A stretch of DNA of 64,000 nt from Linum tenue. Its lineage: Eukaryota; Streptophyta; Magnoliopsida; Malpighiales; Linaceae. The stretch is from the NCBI GenBank assembly GCA_946122785.1, contig CAMGYJ010000002.1:15326839-15390838 (forward strand), read 5' to 3'. The notes under the pieces are model-generated. The model saw nothing but the letters and a program-made list of their open reading frames with translations, had not been told where the DNA came from and searched no databases. Shown here piece by piece: positions 34,738 to 46,796 of this stretch. The number at the start of each line of letters is the position of its first letter. Position 1 is the stretch's first letter. The position numbers and the translations under genes were made by a program.

Positions 34738-36958
34738 TTACCCAAAGTTAAACTTCGACTTTTTGTCAGCAGGTTTTAATACTTGAAATGAGCACATAAG
34801 TGTCTCATCCACACTCATCATTGCACCAGCATTATCAAACTCCCCACAGTAATTCGGCGCAGAAAATATGGTTAGAAGTTGTCTGTTGCCAAAGAACTCG
34901 TATCCATCCTCCACAACCTGCACCAACCATCAAAGGAAAACTTAAGTCAAACGGTCAGCCAAAGGCCCAAATACGGAAAACTATCCTCCACATAGCTCTA
35001 AGACTCCATATAAGAGGAAAACGAGATGCCAGACAGAGGACTTTAGATGCAAAGGATCAAAGGAATTGATATCAAGAATCCATTCCTCCATGAGAAAATG
35101 AGAGACAGGAGTGTACCAGTTAAGGCAATAAATAAACACAAATGGATGTAAGCAAATAGAAAACTACCAGAAGACAATCAAATACAATCAAATCAGAAGC
35201 AGCCACAAATGGACTCCAGATAAGAGCAAAAGTAGATATCAGAGGATAGAGGACTTTATATGCAAAGGATCAAAGGAATTTATATCAAGAATCAATTCCT
35301 CCATGAGAAGATGAGAGACAGAACTATACCAGTTAAGGCAATAAAGAAAAGCAAATGGATAATAAGACCATCCAATACAATCAAGAATCAGAAGCAGCCA
35401 CAACAACGATTGAGGAACACATCTTAAAGGAAAAGGAAAAGCTCCTGATTGTGTTGTGAACCGTCTTAAAGGGTTAATGAGGAACACATGATAGCAATAT
35501 GAAATATTACGAACAAAAAAATTATGGGTGTAACCTGGTGAGCACGACAGATCAGATCCAAATCATGCTTCTGAAGGAATTCTGCCACCTTATCAGGACC
35601 AAAAGTAAACGAAACCCCCCGGTCATTCATTCCCCAGCCTTTAACGTCTTTGCTAGGATCAGACCACAGCAGATCACAGAGCAAACCTGTGTCTGGTACA
35701 TCAGTTGGGCGAGCCAAGTTTCTGATCTGATCCAAATTATGCAAATCTGGGGAAAGACCACCATGCATGCAGAGAATTTTCTCATCAACTAGAGCAGCCA
35801 CTGGGAGACAATTAAAGCAATCCGTGAATGTCTTCCACAGTCTGACATTAAACCTCCTTTTACACTCGTCGAAGAAACCATATATACGGTTAATAGAAGC
35901 AGACTCATGGTTTCCCCTCAAGAGAAAGAAGTTCTCTGGGTACTTTATTTTGTATGCAAGTAGAAGACATATTGTCTCAAGACTTTGCTTGCCTCGATCA
36001 ACATAATCTCCCAAAAATAAGTAGTTAGCATTTGGAGGTAATCCGCCATATTCAAATAGCCTAAGAAGATCAGAATATTGACCATGGATATCACCTGCAA
36101 ATCACCAATAATGCCCATCAGCCATGTATGTTGAATAGACTTTCAGGAAAGCTGTGTGATTCCGTAAGTGAGAATAATAAAGGAAGAAACCAGCTCAAAC
36201 ACGTAATAGATAAAGCCCCCAGCCTCCCACTCTCATTTTCCACATTCTTCTTCAGGGTGACATAGGGTCGAGTATGGTAATTCAGGTTAGATAAAAGTTA
36301 ACAGGCCTTCATGAAAGGAGAATTAAAATCATTGAAAGGAGCCTTTGAAGATTCTCCATCAAAATCTAATAGCCCACAGTGAGCTTCATGCAAGTTATTA
36401 TGCAATGACAAAAATCACCAGCAAGGAATGATGAAGCACTGAATTAATTGAAAGATTCATTCTTCTCGGATATTATACCACAAGCCCCCAGTGTTCAAAT
36501 CCTAATATTTCAAATTAGGAGTCAAGCCTTACGGGGGCAAACTAATTAGTTATTATAGGCACACAAAAAGAGAAGGGAGCCACACCTAGCATCTAATCCA
36601 TGATTCAGGGAACCTACAGCTAAACCAACAAATGTTATAAGGTGCCATAAAAGAAAAGCTTCACACGTGGACTTAAAGGTTGAGATGAACCACATGTAAT
36701 GAGGACAACGATAGATGAAAAACCAACAAACAACGCAAGTTCATTCAATTGCATATGAGAACACCAGGTAGCAGTAAATGTACCACAAATCTTGATGGGT
36801 GCTTCAAGCTCTAACAAATTGGGTTGTTGCAAGAAGATCTCTCGAGATGCCCCACAGAGTTGCCTTATTTCGGCCTCAGATAATTGGACCTGCTTCCCAG
36901 GTCTACTGCGAACCTCCAAAAGCCGCCGAATAATATCATCCAAAACAGCAGGTTCCAT
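34738..36958 (-). CDS. TOPP: PP1 catalytic subunit (TOPP family), copy 1, C-terminally shortened
   Basis: Type-1 Ser/Thr protein phosphatase, a two-metal phosphoesterase that acts with regulatory subunits in nucleus and cytosol. Predicted exons: 36958-36784, 36094-35535 and 34917-34738, with GT-AG introns in matching phase, giving 304 aa. Metal ligands are present: GDIHG (D60, H62), GDYVDRG (D88), GNHE (N120), MHGG (H169), RAHQ (H244, at the exon 2/3 boundary). [11 protein letters not shown] and the family C-terminal core follow. The protein stops right after KSKFNFG, whereas copy 2 runs on for more than 30 residues. The usual GNHECAS is GNHESAS here. Otherwise there are only about eight differences from copy 2. 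It is probably functional: the catalytic core is complete and no frame break occurs. Confidence 0.92.
35038..35400. repeat. Imperfect tandem duplication in intron of PP1 copy 1
   Basis: A block beginning GGACTTTAGATGCAAAGGAT at 35038 is repeated 213 bp downstream at 35251. Copy 2 has the block once (about 52608), so the duplication followed the gene duplication or was lost from copy 2. Confidence 0.75.
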
Positions 36959-37963
36959 TTCCTAACCATGCAAGTACAACACTTTCACTTTATTTTTTTC
37001 TAGAAACAAAGAACAGTTCATCATAAGACAAATTTGAACCACCTTCAGAATCCAATAAAGGATGCAAATTTGCCATGTAAGAATTCTAATGCTACGATTG
37101 ATAGGTACCACAAATATCAACATCCTCACTACATGCAAGCTCTTCACAAGTGTTTCTGGGTACCAAGACCAGCGAACCAAATCAATACTACTGAGTACTG
37201 ACATACTGCCAATGAACAAAGGAGCTGAAAAAAGGCCCAAAACCCCACCTTAAGCTCCAGATGATGTTAACAAACTCAGGAGCTGCTCTTCAACGGGAAG
37301 ACTGGTGGCCAAGGCGAGAGCTGAAAAATTGGAAGGTGGAGTTAAACTACAGAAATTGAGGAACGTCCTAAGATACACAGAGCAAGAAATGCTCGGATAG
37401 AACAACGCCCGATGAAATTACAAAAAAAAAAAACCACTGAGCAAGGTGACAGGACATAAAAGCAGAGTAGTAAAAATAACCGCAGGTAACGAGAGGTGGA
37501 GGAGTAGTGACCTCAGGACCACGATAACGGCGGTGGGATGGAGTTAGGAGAGGGAGTTTCCTTTGAGTGGAACAGAGGAAATGCGCCGCGCAGGCAGCTG
37601 CGGCACCACAACTGGCTAGTCAACGACTTTGGATACAGATAGAAAGCGAGGCACTCTGCTGAGAGAGAGAGAGAGAGGAGCTTAGAGCAAGGAGAGCGGG
37701 AGACGGCCGCGGCGTGAACGAGGAAGGTAACGGAGCAACCAAGGAGAAAAAAAGCAGGTTTCAATCTGATCAATCGAAATGGATGAAGCAACGGAATGAT
37801 CGTAGAATGTCGTCCACCGTTGACTACAAGCGACAATCTAAACCAACTCGAATCCCTACGGGGTAGCGGAGGAGAGCCTGAGCAGCCCACGAAGCTTCCT
37901 TCCGGTGAAAGGGAGGGATGAACGCATGAGACCTACCGCGATTCGATTTTGGGTTTAGGGTTT
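36959..37963 (-). promoter_or_regulatory. 5' UTR with predicted intron and telobox, PP1 copy 1
   Basis: A probable leader intron runs 37511-36962 (donor CCTGAG|GTCACT, acceptor GGTTAG|GAA three bases before the ATG). The same sites exist upstream of copy 2. A telobox (AAACCCTAAA on the gene strand, 37954-37963) lies near the likely start of transcription. Such boxes are common in leaders of plant housekeeping genes. The exact start site cannot be read. Confidence 0.6.
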
Positions 37964-38056
37964 CGTTTTCTTTATTGCCGTTCTATTCAATATTCCCATC
38001 TCCGCCTTTTCAAATTCAACGTCAAACAAATGCCGAATGGGCGAATGGCCAAGATG

Positions 38057-39319
38057 GGGTAAATGCCAAAATTGGTCACTGGATTTACTAAAACGCTAAT
38101 TGTTTAGTCACTGAAAAAATTAATATTAATTTTGAGCATTCAAATTAGTAAAATATTCCACGTTTGGTTACTCTGCATTACATTTCGTCAGTCTTCGTTA
38201 ACACCGTCAGTTATTTGTTGACGTGGCTAACAGAGATATCAAGTCACTCAAATTTAACCCGAAAAACTTAAAACCCGACCCGCCCGCCACATTAGATACC
38301 CAACCCATTGATCTGACCCTACTTTATTTAGTCGCCCAAGCTCTCCAGATCTACTCCCTCTTTCATCTCAGCCCAACGCCGTCACCCAGACCTGCCCTTC
38401 CATTTTCCACCTCTCATATTTCGTCCCTATCCAGCATCGCCACTCCTTCTTCCCACAAGCAGTCACCCTCGGTCCTTACCACCGCTAGGTCCCCGACCTC
38501 CAACGTCGGGAAACTTCCAAGCTCGCCTCAATTTGCTCTACTTTGTTCACAGATCTGCAAGCATTAGAGATGTTTGGTTTCTCAATAATCAGATCCCGAT
38601 GTTGTTAGAGCAACACAATCAAAACAAAGTCGCTCTCTATCTCTCTATTCCTTGACCACTTTCACAAACAACTGGTCTCTCTCTCTCTCTCTTCCTTTTA
38701 CTCCACACATTCATCTCTTGCTCGCCATATCTGTCTCTTCTTTTGTCACTTTCTATTTGCTTAGTGGGGCCCCAAAATCCCCCTCTCCATCCCTTTGCGC
38801 ATGCTCTCCTTATTCACCCTCACAATCTGCTCCTTCCCAATTTCAAACCCTACACAAAATCGTGTTTGGGTTATTTTGGGCTAACGATGATTAAGCGGAA
38901 GGCAGTAAGGATTTGGGAAGTGATTCATCGGAAGAGATATGGATATGGATTTTTGTTCTCATTTTGATTCGTTGCGGGCAGCTCGTCATCAGTTGGAAAG
39001 GGAAAGAGGAAGGAATTATCTTCTTCTTGGTGGCGGGTGACAGAGGAGAGGGGTTTCCAGGGGTTATGAGTCGGGTTACGGGTTGGGTGTTTATGAAATG
39101 GCGAGTCGGATTTAAACTATTTTGGGTTAAAATTGGCTGACTAGGCGATTCTGTTAACCACGTCATCAAAGAAACTAACGGAGTTGGACGGAGACGAACG
39201 GAGAGTGACCAAACATGCATGTTTTACAAAACTTAGTGATCAAAATTTATATTAATATTTTTCAGTGACTAAACACATCACGTTTTAGTAAACTCAATGA
39301 CCAAACTTAGCATTTACCC
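38057..39319. mobile_element. Mutator-type element, 1263 bp, possible Pack-MULE
   Basis: TIRs of about 165 bp begin GGGTAAATGCCAAAATTGGT and end with the complement ...GCATTTACCC. The flanks are GGCCAAGATG and GCCCAAGATG (9 of 10 bases). The interior (about 38290-39100) resembles a gene leader: pyrimidine-rich, with CTCTCTCTCT at 38682-38691 and a T-rich/G-rich switch. No transposase. It sits about 95 bp upstream of the PP1 copy 1 telobox. Confidence 0.82.
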
Positions 39320-39329
39320 GCCCAAGATG

Positions 39330-39803
39330 TCAAACCGGTTTATATATGCATCGGTATATCAAGCGGTAAAGATCCTACGATTGGTTCGTGTTGGTTTAAT
39401 AAATATGTAGAAATGTGAAACATATTTGAAACTAACAAATAATATCAAACATTCAATTTTTAAATTCATAAAACAAAATATAAATGAAATTTTTAATTAA
39501 ATTTACTAAAATAACGTTAATTTGTTTAGAGGCCGGAGATCGATCATGTCGATCATACTGATATTATTCCAACTGTTTCATGACCAACACTGGTTATACC
39601 AGGTTCAACCGGCCGTCATGACATTAACACAACAAATACCACACTACCAGGCACCAGCTTATGTTAAGCAAGGTTGTCAAACTAGTTTGTATTGCTGTGT
39701 TGGTTTAGCAAGTGGTATGATTCGATCAGTTACAATCAATTTATCTCGGTTTAACATAATATGTAAAAATGTGAAAACCATTAAAATCAAATGAATTTCA
39801 ACA
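39330..39803. other. AT-rich spacer, no gene seen
   Basis: Lies between two Mutator-type elements. Short open frames only, no recognisable similarity. Confidence 0.5.
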
Positions 39804-40761
39804 TATATAAAGCGGGCAAATTTCAATTTTGGTCACTGGAACGTTTGCCACTAAAATTAATTTATTTCATCTGTAGTTACTCAAATTAGTTCAAGCGTTC
39901 AAATTCGGTCACTCTCCGTTAACTTTATCTGACGTGGCAATCAATTCTAAAAGTTGACCGTTAAATATGTGAAGTGGCAATTAATAAAATTATTTTTTTA
40001 AAAAGTTCCACCTCATTATTACAATACAATAAAAAAAATAAATAAAACTATTTACCACTAAAAAATCAATCAATACCACATTGATTATTTTCAAGGAGTG
40101 GTAGTGATTTATAAGGCCAAATTAAGCACATTAATTAAATTGGCTTAAGTTGGGATTGAATGATGGAATTTTGGGCTTCATACCAGGTACCTCAACACAC
40201 ACCCCTTGACCCACCAAACACTCACCCCTCATGCAAGAGGGGTCAAGAGCCAAGCATTGACACCCTTCAACATCAACCACCCAAGTGGGCACCCCACCAT
40301 ACTTAGCCAAATCTCGTCCCACCAGCCGCCTACCTACCTCGAGTAACTACCTCTAGACGTGGCAAGGAAAGAAGGCAAAATTTGGCTAAGTGTTGAGACT
40401 CAACCACAAGGGGGGTCATGCATGACACCACAAGGGGGGTCATGCATGACACCACAATGGGGTCAAGCACCAAGTACCATGGCCACCTACCTACCCTTGC
40501 ACTCCAGTATCAAGCATGATGTCGTGCAAGGGGGGCCATCGAGAGTATCCCTACATGTGATGGGGAAAGAATGCAAAAATTGGTAAGGGTTGGCATCAAC
40601 CATAAAGGGGGTCAAGCATGACATTGTCCAAGGGGGGTCAAGCACCAATTACCATGGCTGCCTACCCACCTTGCACTCGGGGTATTGAGTATGTGGCGGC
40701 AAAAGAAGGTGAAAATTTGGTTAAGTGTTGAGATACCACCACAAAGGGGGTCAAGCATGAC

Positions 40762-41497
40762 TAGGGTGTACATGGGTCGGGTGGTTCGGGTTTAGTCATT
40801 TTAATATCAAACCCAAACCCACCCAAAAAATTTAAACCCTACGGTTTGTTTCTAATTGGGTTGGGTCGGGTTGGCGATATTTTTAAGTAAAAACCCAACC
40901 CAACATAAAATATATAATTATTCTATATCATAAAAATATTTTATAACTAATTAAAATTTCAAATGAATGAACCGAGGTGAAAGGTATCAAAATTCACAAA
41001 TGTTGTTTGAATTTTAATAAAATGTGATCTACTTCAACATATGTCTTGTTTTTTTCACAATATTTGTGAAAATAGGCTAAAATTTTTATAAACAAACGCA
41101 CTCATAATATGTTATTCTATTAAAATTGTACACAAGAAAAAGGATTACGTGAATCATAACTATATTCAATTTATGTCTAAACTTTGAGTCGAAGAATGCA
41201 TTAGATTAGGGAGACCATGAGAGAAAACATGTTGAAATATCTTAATTTTCTCATAAGTATATGACTATATACGACATAAATATTTTTAGATCCGAACTCA
41301 TACTAATAGTTGGAACACGGGTTGGGTCGGGTTCTACGGGTTGTGTAATCCAAAATCCAAACCCAACCCAAAGGAGGCGGGTTGTACAAAAGAAAACCCT
41401 CACCCAACCCAAAACTTTCGTTTTAGGGATAAATACGGGTGGGTTGGGTCGGGTTGGACGGGTGGGTCGGTTTGCGGGTGTGTTTGTTCACCCCCTA
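40762..41497. mobile_element. hAT MITE, 8-bp TSD AGCATGAC
   Basis: 736 bp, starting TAGGGTGTACATGGG and ending TTCACCCCCTA. Perfect 8-bp duplications AGCATGAC at 40754-40761 and 41498-41505. The subterminal GGGTTGGGTCGGGTT arrays on both arms are inverted relative to each other. No coding capacity. Confidence 0.9.
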
Positions 41498-41715
41498 AGC
41501 ATGACATCATCCAGGAGGGGGGGCAAGCACCAAGTACCATGGTCACCTACCTACCTTGCACCCGGGTATCAAGCATGATGTCATGCAAGGAGGGTGATAT
41601 CAACTACCTCTAGATGTGGCAAGGGAAGAAAAGCAACGCGAGTCCCTAAAATGGTTGCAAAGAAAGGCAAAATTTGGCTAAGCGTTGAGACTCAACCGCA
41701 AGGAGGGTCAAGCAA

Positions 41716-43337
41716 CACTACAAGAAAACCTATATATAGCGGCTAATTGTTGAGGCAAATATTGTATTTGCCTCTAGAAGTATACTATATTCAACGGATA
41801 TACAATTTGCCTCAATAGGTACTATTATGTGCCTCTAAAGGTAGTAGATATACTACTAATATATGATTTGCCTCTATAGTACTTTTTATAGTCTCTATAG
41901 TTATTAAGTTATGCAACTCTCAATTATATGTAGTGACTAATAATCTCTTTGGCACAATAGATGGTTAGTATTTGTTGCTATAGCTAATATATCTCTTTAA
42001 TATTCATATATATCACTTTAAAAAGACTCGCAATTAATTGTAGAGGGCAAATTTATAATAACTCTAGGGGAGATAAAAAAGGAAAGGTTGCAGTTTAAAA
42101 AAAAAAGATTGTAACCATAAAAAGAGGTAAATGAAAGGTTGGGATAGGAAGATTTCTGACATCCCAAAGCCCTCTTTCCTCTCCCTTCACAGTTCACACT
42201 ACGTACGTCCATCTCTGCTCTCCGCTTCGACGCTTCCTTCTCCCACTGCTAATGCCATTTTTTTACCCATCATCCTCTTTCACTCCCTTCAAACCCATAT
42301 CGATCTTCTAGCCATATCATGAAAGAAAAATCGCCAGCACCCTCTTGCTTCCATCGTCTCCGTCGAGCTGGGTCATCATAGTCGTCGTCGAGCGGCACCG
42401 CCGATCCAGACTCAATAAAACATCGAGATTGAATTCGTCCTTTTGAGGCTGCTTTAATCGATCTCCCTGCCACATGTTCCTCTTCTTTCATGCTAACATC
42501 ATGCCGAATTGAAGAAGAAAAGCACTATCTCAGTTCGCAATCACAGATCTGCAAGAGTTCGATCGCGCAATCCCCATATCAGTTATCCCTTAAAGTATCA
42601 GGTTGTTGTTTGAGTAGATCTGTGATTTTCGGTAAACATATTTACCCTTGACAGCATTCGCATTTTGTGGAACTGATTTCAATATTCATTTGACTTTTGC
42701 TGTGCAGGTTGAAGTTTGAGAGCATGCGCTGAAAGTTTGACGAAGGCAGTTAAGGATGGTTCAACAAATAGTGTTCTAGTATTGGCAATAATCGATTCTG
42801 TGTGTTTGAGAATGTACTGCTAGTTATTCATCGGGGGAAAATCATGTACTGATATTTTGTAATTTTGGGAGTGACTTTCTTGTATTTTGATAGAATTCTT
42901 GTATTCTGATTCCCCTTGTGAATTTCATGATTCCAAATGAATAAAATCTCCACTGCTAATAATTAATTGTATAAATAATGTACATAAATTGAAAATATAT
43001 TTCAATACAGAATATTATTTGCCTCTACAAACACAAACAGAGGCAGATTTTTATGTCTCATAAACTCTATTTTTAGGAACAAAAATGTTTGCCGCTAAAA
43101 TGCATTTTAGAGACAAAATTGTGTGGCCATAAAATTGGTATCAGCGGCTGAAATGTTAGTCGCTATATCTCTAATTAGAAGCATATATTATTTGCCACTA
43201 TATTTTCCTCTACAGGGCTATAGCCACTGGAGTATTAGAGGCAGAAATATCATTTGCCTCTAGATACATATAGAGGCAAATAAGTTAATTATAGAGGCAA
43301 ATTTTCTTAGCCACTATAAATGAGTTTTCTAGTAGTG
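41716..43337. mobile_element. Non-autonomous CACTA element, 3-bp TSD CAA
   Basis: It starts CACTACAAGAAAAC and ends GTTTTCTAGTAGTG, flanked by CAA (41713-41715 and 43338-43340). Subterminal regions carry many copies of GAGGCAAAT or its complement, as in En/Spm-type elements. The middle (about 42120-42960) contains gene-like DNA with a polyadenylation-like end (GAATAAAATCTCC at 42939) but no transposase. Confidence 0.9.
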
Positions 43338-43341
43338 CAAG

Positions 43342-43817
43342 TAGGGCTGTCCATTTGGTTTTGGTTTTTTGGTTTTAACCGAAACCAAACCAATTGGAAA
43401 GCTAATGGTTTCAGTTTTTTGGTTTTAAACCAATAAGCAACTTAATGGTTTTGGTTTGGTTAAAACCGAAAAACCAATAGAAACCATTAAGAAACCAATA
43501 AGAATAAAATTATTTATCAACAAATATATTTTTTTTTTTTTTTGACACGCATGCCAACCAATAATTTGTAATGGCCATTTACCATTATTATGACGTTTAT
43601 TCAATAAAAAGGAGGGAAATAGGAATAAATATGAGTGTATGAGTACATGTTGGTTTTTTGGTTATCCAAACCAAAACCAAAACCATTAAGGCCCTTATTG
43701 GTTTTTGGTTGCCAAAAACCAATAAGGGCCTTAATGGTTTTGTTTTTTAGGGTTTGGTTTTTGGTTTTTCATACTTAATGGTTTGGTTAACCAAACCAAA
43801 CCAAATTGACAGCCCTA
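43342..43817. mobile_element. hAT MITE, 8-bp TSD AGTGCAAG
   Basis: 476 bp with ends TAGGGCTGTCCATTTGGTT and AACCAAATTGACAGCCCTA. Perfect duplications AGTGCAAG at 43334-43341 and 43818-43825. The left duplication includes the last 4 bp of the CACTA element, so this MITE landed after the CACTA element, at its very end. Confidence 0.92.
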
Positions 43818-45431
43818 AGTGCAAGATGTCATGTTAGGGGTGTTCAAGCACTACTACTGGGACCGACTACCCACCTTGTATAGGGCGTCAAGCCATGCAA
43901 AGAGAGCCGTCACGAGTACCCCTAAACGCAGTGGGGAGGAATGAAAGAGTTAGCTAACTATTGACATCGTATCACTCACTTACCCGAAAGTCAAGCAACT
44001 AGCCAACCACCACAAGGGTGCCATGTATGACATCAGGCAATGAGGGTTGATGTCGTCATTTTTGTGCGACTCACCTCTCCAGTACCCAAGCAGAGCAGGG
44101 GGTAGACACAATGTGCTATCATTACAAGTAGCAGGTATGCTAGGCCTCATGAGTAGTCAGGCATGATACATAGTAAACAAGGTTATTAAGTTTCTAAGTG
44201 TCAACCATGTATATCATCACATGGTAGACCACCTTGTCAGACGCTACAAGCATGATTCCACCCCAAAAGGGTTAGTGGGCATCCATCAAAGAGCAAGGTA
44301 TCAAGTGGCAAGCACGCAAGGTAGTTAAGGCGTCAAGCAACCTACATCAAGCACCAAGCAGTGGAGCAGCGGTTACCAAGAGGCAGTTACACGACGTTTA
44401 CACTTTGGCCATAAATAGGAGAAACAAAGATGAAGCAAGGGTTCCACAACCAACCATTCGACACACTATGTCAAACTTTTATATTTTCTCTGCAAATTAG
44501 CCATAGCCTTAGTTTTTGGAGCTCTCACTGAACCTCCATAGGAGTAGGTGTAATATAACTTAGCTTGTTCTCAAAAAACCATCAAGAACATCAAACACCC
44601 TCATTCGAACATTGTTCGGAGAGGTGTGAACCGTGTTATTGTCGTTGTTCAAGAAGTCAAAGGTCCATTGATTGCAATCAAACACCAGATTTTCCTCGCC
44701 GGAAAACAAATTGGACACTTAGTGGGACAATTGTGTTTGATTTGATGGCTCAAAGACAAAGCCAAGAAGAATGTGATATTTCACCTGGAGTTGTGAAGGA
44801 TTTGGTGGCAAAGTTCAATTCTGGTCAAGCAACAAAAAGGGTTGCCGGAACAATGACATGGTTGAAATCTTGCCACCGGCGGCACCTTATGCTGAGGTAA
44901 CTACCACTGTCATGTCACTCCGCTCAATAGTGGAGGAGAAACGCAAGATGGTGGTTGTGAACCGCAAGATGGTGGTAGAGAACCGTCAAGTGATGGTGGA
45001 GAACCGTCTACTGATGGGAGTCGGAGGAGAGTGGCGGCTAGTCGTCTCTGCATAGTCATCACCGACAACGGAGGGATTGCGGCTGTTGGGAGTCGAGGAG
45101 AGAAGGGGAGGAGGCGGAGGAGACAGGGTCCGAGAGATGTATTCAGGGACTATAATAATTATTTTTTATTTTTATTATTAATAGTTGTCAATATGATGTG
45201 GAAATGGGAAATTTTAAATATTTTGTAATTGTCACGTCACTTATTTAACCGTCAACACTCAGAGTTGACTGCCACGTCAGATAAAGTTAACGGAGACTAA
45301 CAGAGAGTGACCAAGCTTGAACTGTTGAACTAATTTGAGTGACCACGGATGGAATAAATTAATTTTAGTGGCAAACGTGAACCTTTTAGGCAATTCCAGT
45401 GACCAAACTTGCAATTTACCCTATATAAAGC

Positions 45432-46788
45432 ATATGGGAAGACAATCTACTTACAATCTACAATCATTGTCAAGCCATGGTATTAGGACCACCACAATGC
45501 TAGATAGGATTGATAAAAGGTTGGTGATTTCTAGTTAAACCCTATAATCAAACCAAAAAATTGGTTACTTAACCACTAGAATCATTCGGCTGTTAGTTAT
45601 GGGTAAATAACATATTGTCTAACCGACAATATGTGACCGATAAACAAAGGACGCACTACAAAGTAATCGACCCACCATCACCAACTGGCCCGAGACCCGC
45701 AACCCACCACCCATAACTTTGTGTTTCAACTTCGCCTCGCCTCCATTCTTTTCAAACTGAATGGCTAAACATCGCCCTAACTTTACTAATCTCGCCCTAA
45801 CTTAAAAATGGAAATGACATAACTGTCCAAAAGCAAACAAAATAAAAAACCATGAATCGCCCTAACCTAAAAATAAAAAAAATAACCTCCGCCTGCCTCC
45901 GCCGCTGATTCCCTCCGCCAGCAGAAACCACCAATTTCCCTCCACCTCTCTACTGGCATCGCCCTTCTCCTCTAGCAACAATACATATATACATATATAC
46001 ATATATATATATATATATGTATATATTGAAACCAAAAATAACCAAAGGAAAGGAAAAGTCACTACTCACCTGCCTACATATGAATCTCGGATATGCAGTC
46101 TCATATCCCATAAAAAAACCAGATTCACACTAGGGGATGGGTGTTCGATGCAGTTACGCAAGCCTCAATGGCTCTCGTTAAACTAGTATGTTTTTAGAAT
46201 GATCAAGCCGGAACTTTTAATACGTGATGTCTTTTTGGGCCGGCGACTTGAGGTGGGTATTGGTGGCGGTTCATGGCGGCGGCAGACAGTGGTAGGGACG
46301 GATAAAGTTTTTTTATCGCTGATAATTGTGTTTGTTATAATTAAGTATCTCATAAAATAAAAATAATAAACAAGAAGGAAGAATAATAATGTCATTTTAA
46401 CTTTTAAATTAGGACGATTGTATTAAAATTAGGGCGACAATTAGCAATCCCCAATCCCACGCCAGACAGACATCACCATACCACATGAACATAAAATCAG
46501 TTCTCTCTCATTATTGTCTTGCCTGCCATCCTAATTTTCGTCCAATCGATCATGTCAGTCGCCGCTCTGTCATCCTCATCCTCCTAGAATGATCTCGTCA
46601 ACCCCTTACTCATCCCTTTAATAATTTGGAATAAGAACAAAGGCAACAATAGGCGAATTAGTTGTGAAGCAAGGAAGAAGAGGCAGTGGCTGACCTTGAT
46701 CCTTATGCTCTACCTTAGATCTCCACTCCTCACAGCCTCTGTCTCTCCCATCAGTCTGAAGGAAAATAGAAGACTAGGGTTGAGCAGT
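45432..46788. other. Gene-free region with an inverted-repeat element (45772-46437) and an AT microsatellite
   Basis: TCGCCCTAACTTTACTAATC at 45772 recurs inverted at the right end (ATTAGGGCGA, about 46437), giving TIRs of about 55 bp. No clear target duplication is seen. An ATATAC/(AT)n tract lies at 45979-46027. I see no gene. Confidence 0.55.
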
Positions 46789-46796
46789 GCTCCGAA

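Larger units (their letters stand above)
40090..45055 (+). mobile_element. LTR-retroelement piece (LTR and gag N-terminus) inside the Mutator-type element, interrupted
   Basis: Segments 40090-40761, 41506-41715 and 43826-44715 share recurring strings (CAAGCACCAAGTACCATGG, CACCTACCTACC, GGGGTCAAGCATGA). They look like one LTR broken by three later DNA elements. It ends with a TATA-like CATAAATAG (44411) and the TCTCACTGAACCTCC block, then a leader and the gag N-terminus at 44858-45055 (repeats MVVVNRKMVVENRQVMVENR). The same gag start is at 8470-9105. No further coding domain survives. Confidence 0.5.
39814..45421. mobile_element. Large Mutator-type element (5.6 kb) with nested insertions
   Basis: The left end GGGCAAATTTCAATTTTGGT pairs with the right end's complement GGGTAAATTGCAAGTTTGGT over about 190 bp, with shared ACGTTTGCCACTAAAATTAA and TTAACTTTATCTGACGTGGC. 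A perfect 10-bp duplication TATATAAAGC flanks both ends (39804-39813, 45422-45431). No MURA-like transposase is visible. Inside are an LTR-retroelement piece, a CACTA element (41716-43337) and two hAT MITEs (40762-41497, 43342-43817). Without these the body is about 2.8 kb. Confidence 0.9.

Noticed and set aside
34738..34926. Premature stop as proof that PP1 copy 1 is a pseudogene
   Set aside because: The stop lies after the complete catalytic core, exons and splice sites are intact, and PP1 tails are variable.
40800..41480. GGGTTGGGTCGGGTT runs as interstitial telomere repeats
   Set aside because: The unit is not TTTAGGG, and the runs are inverted subterminal repeats of an hAT MITE with a perfect 8-bp TSD.
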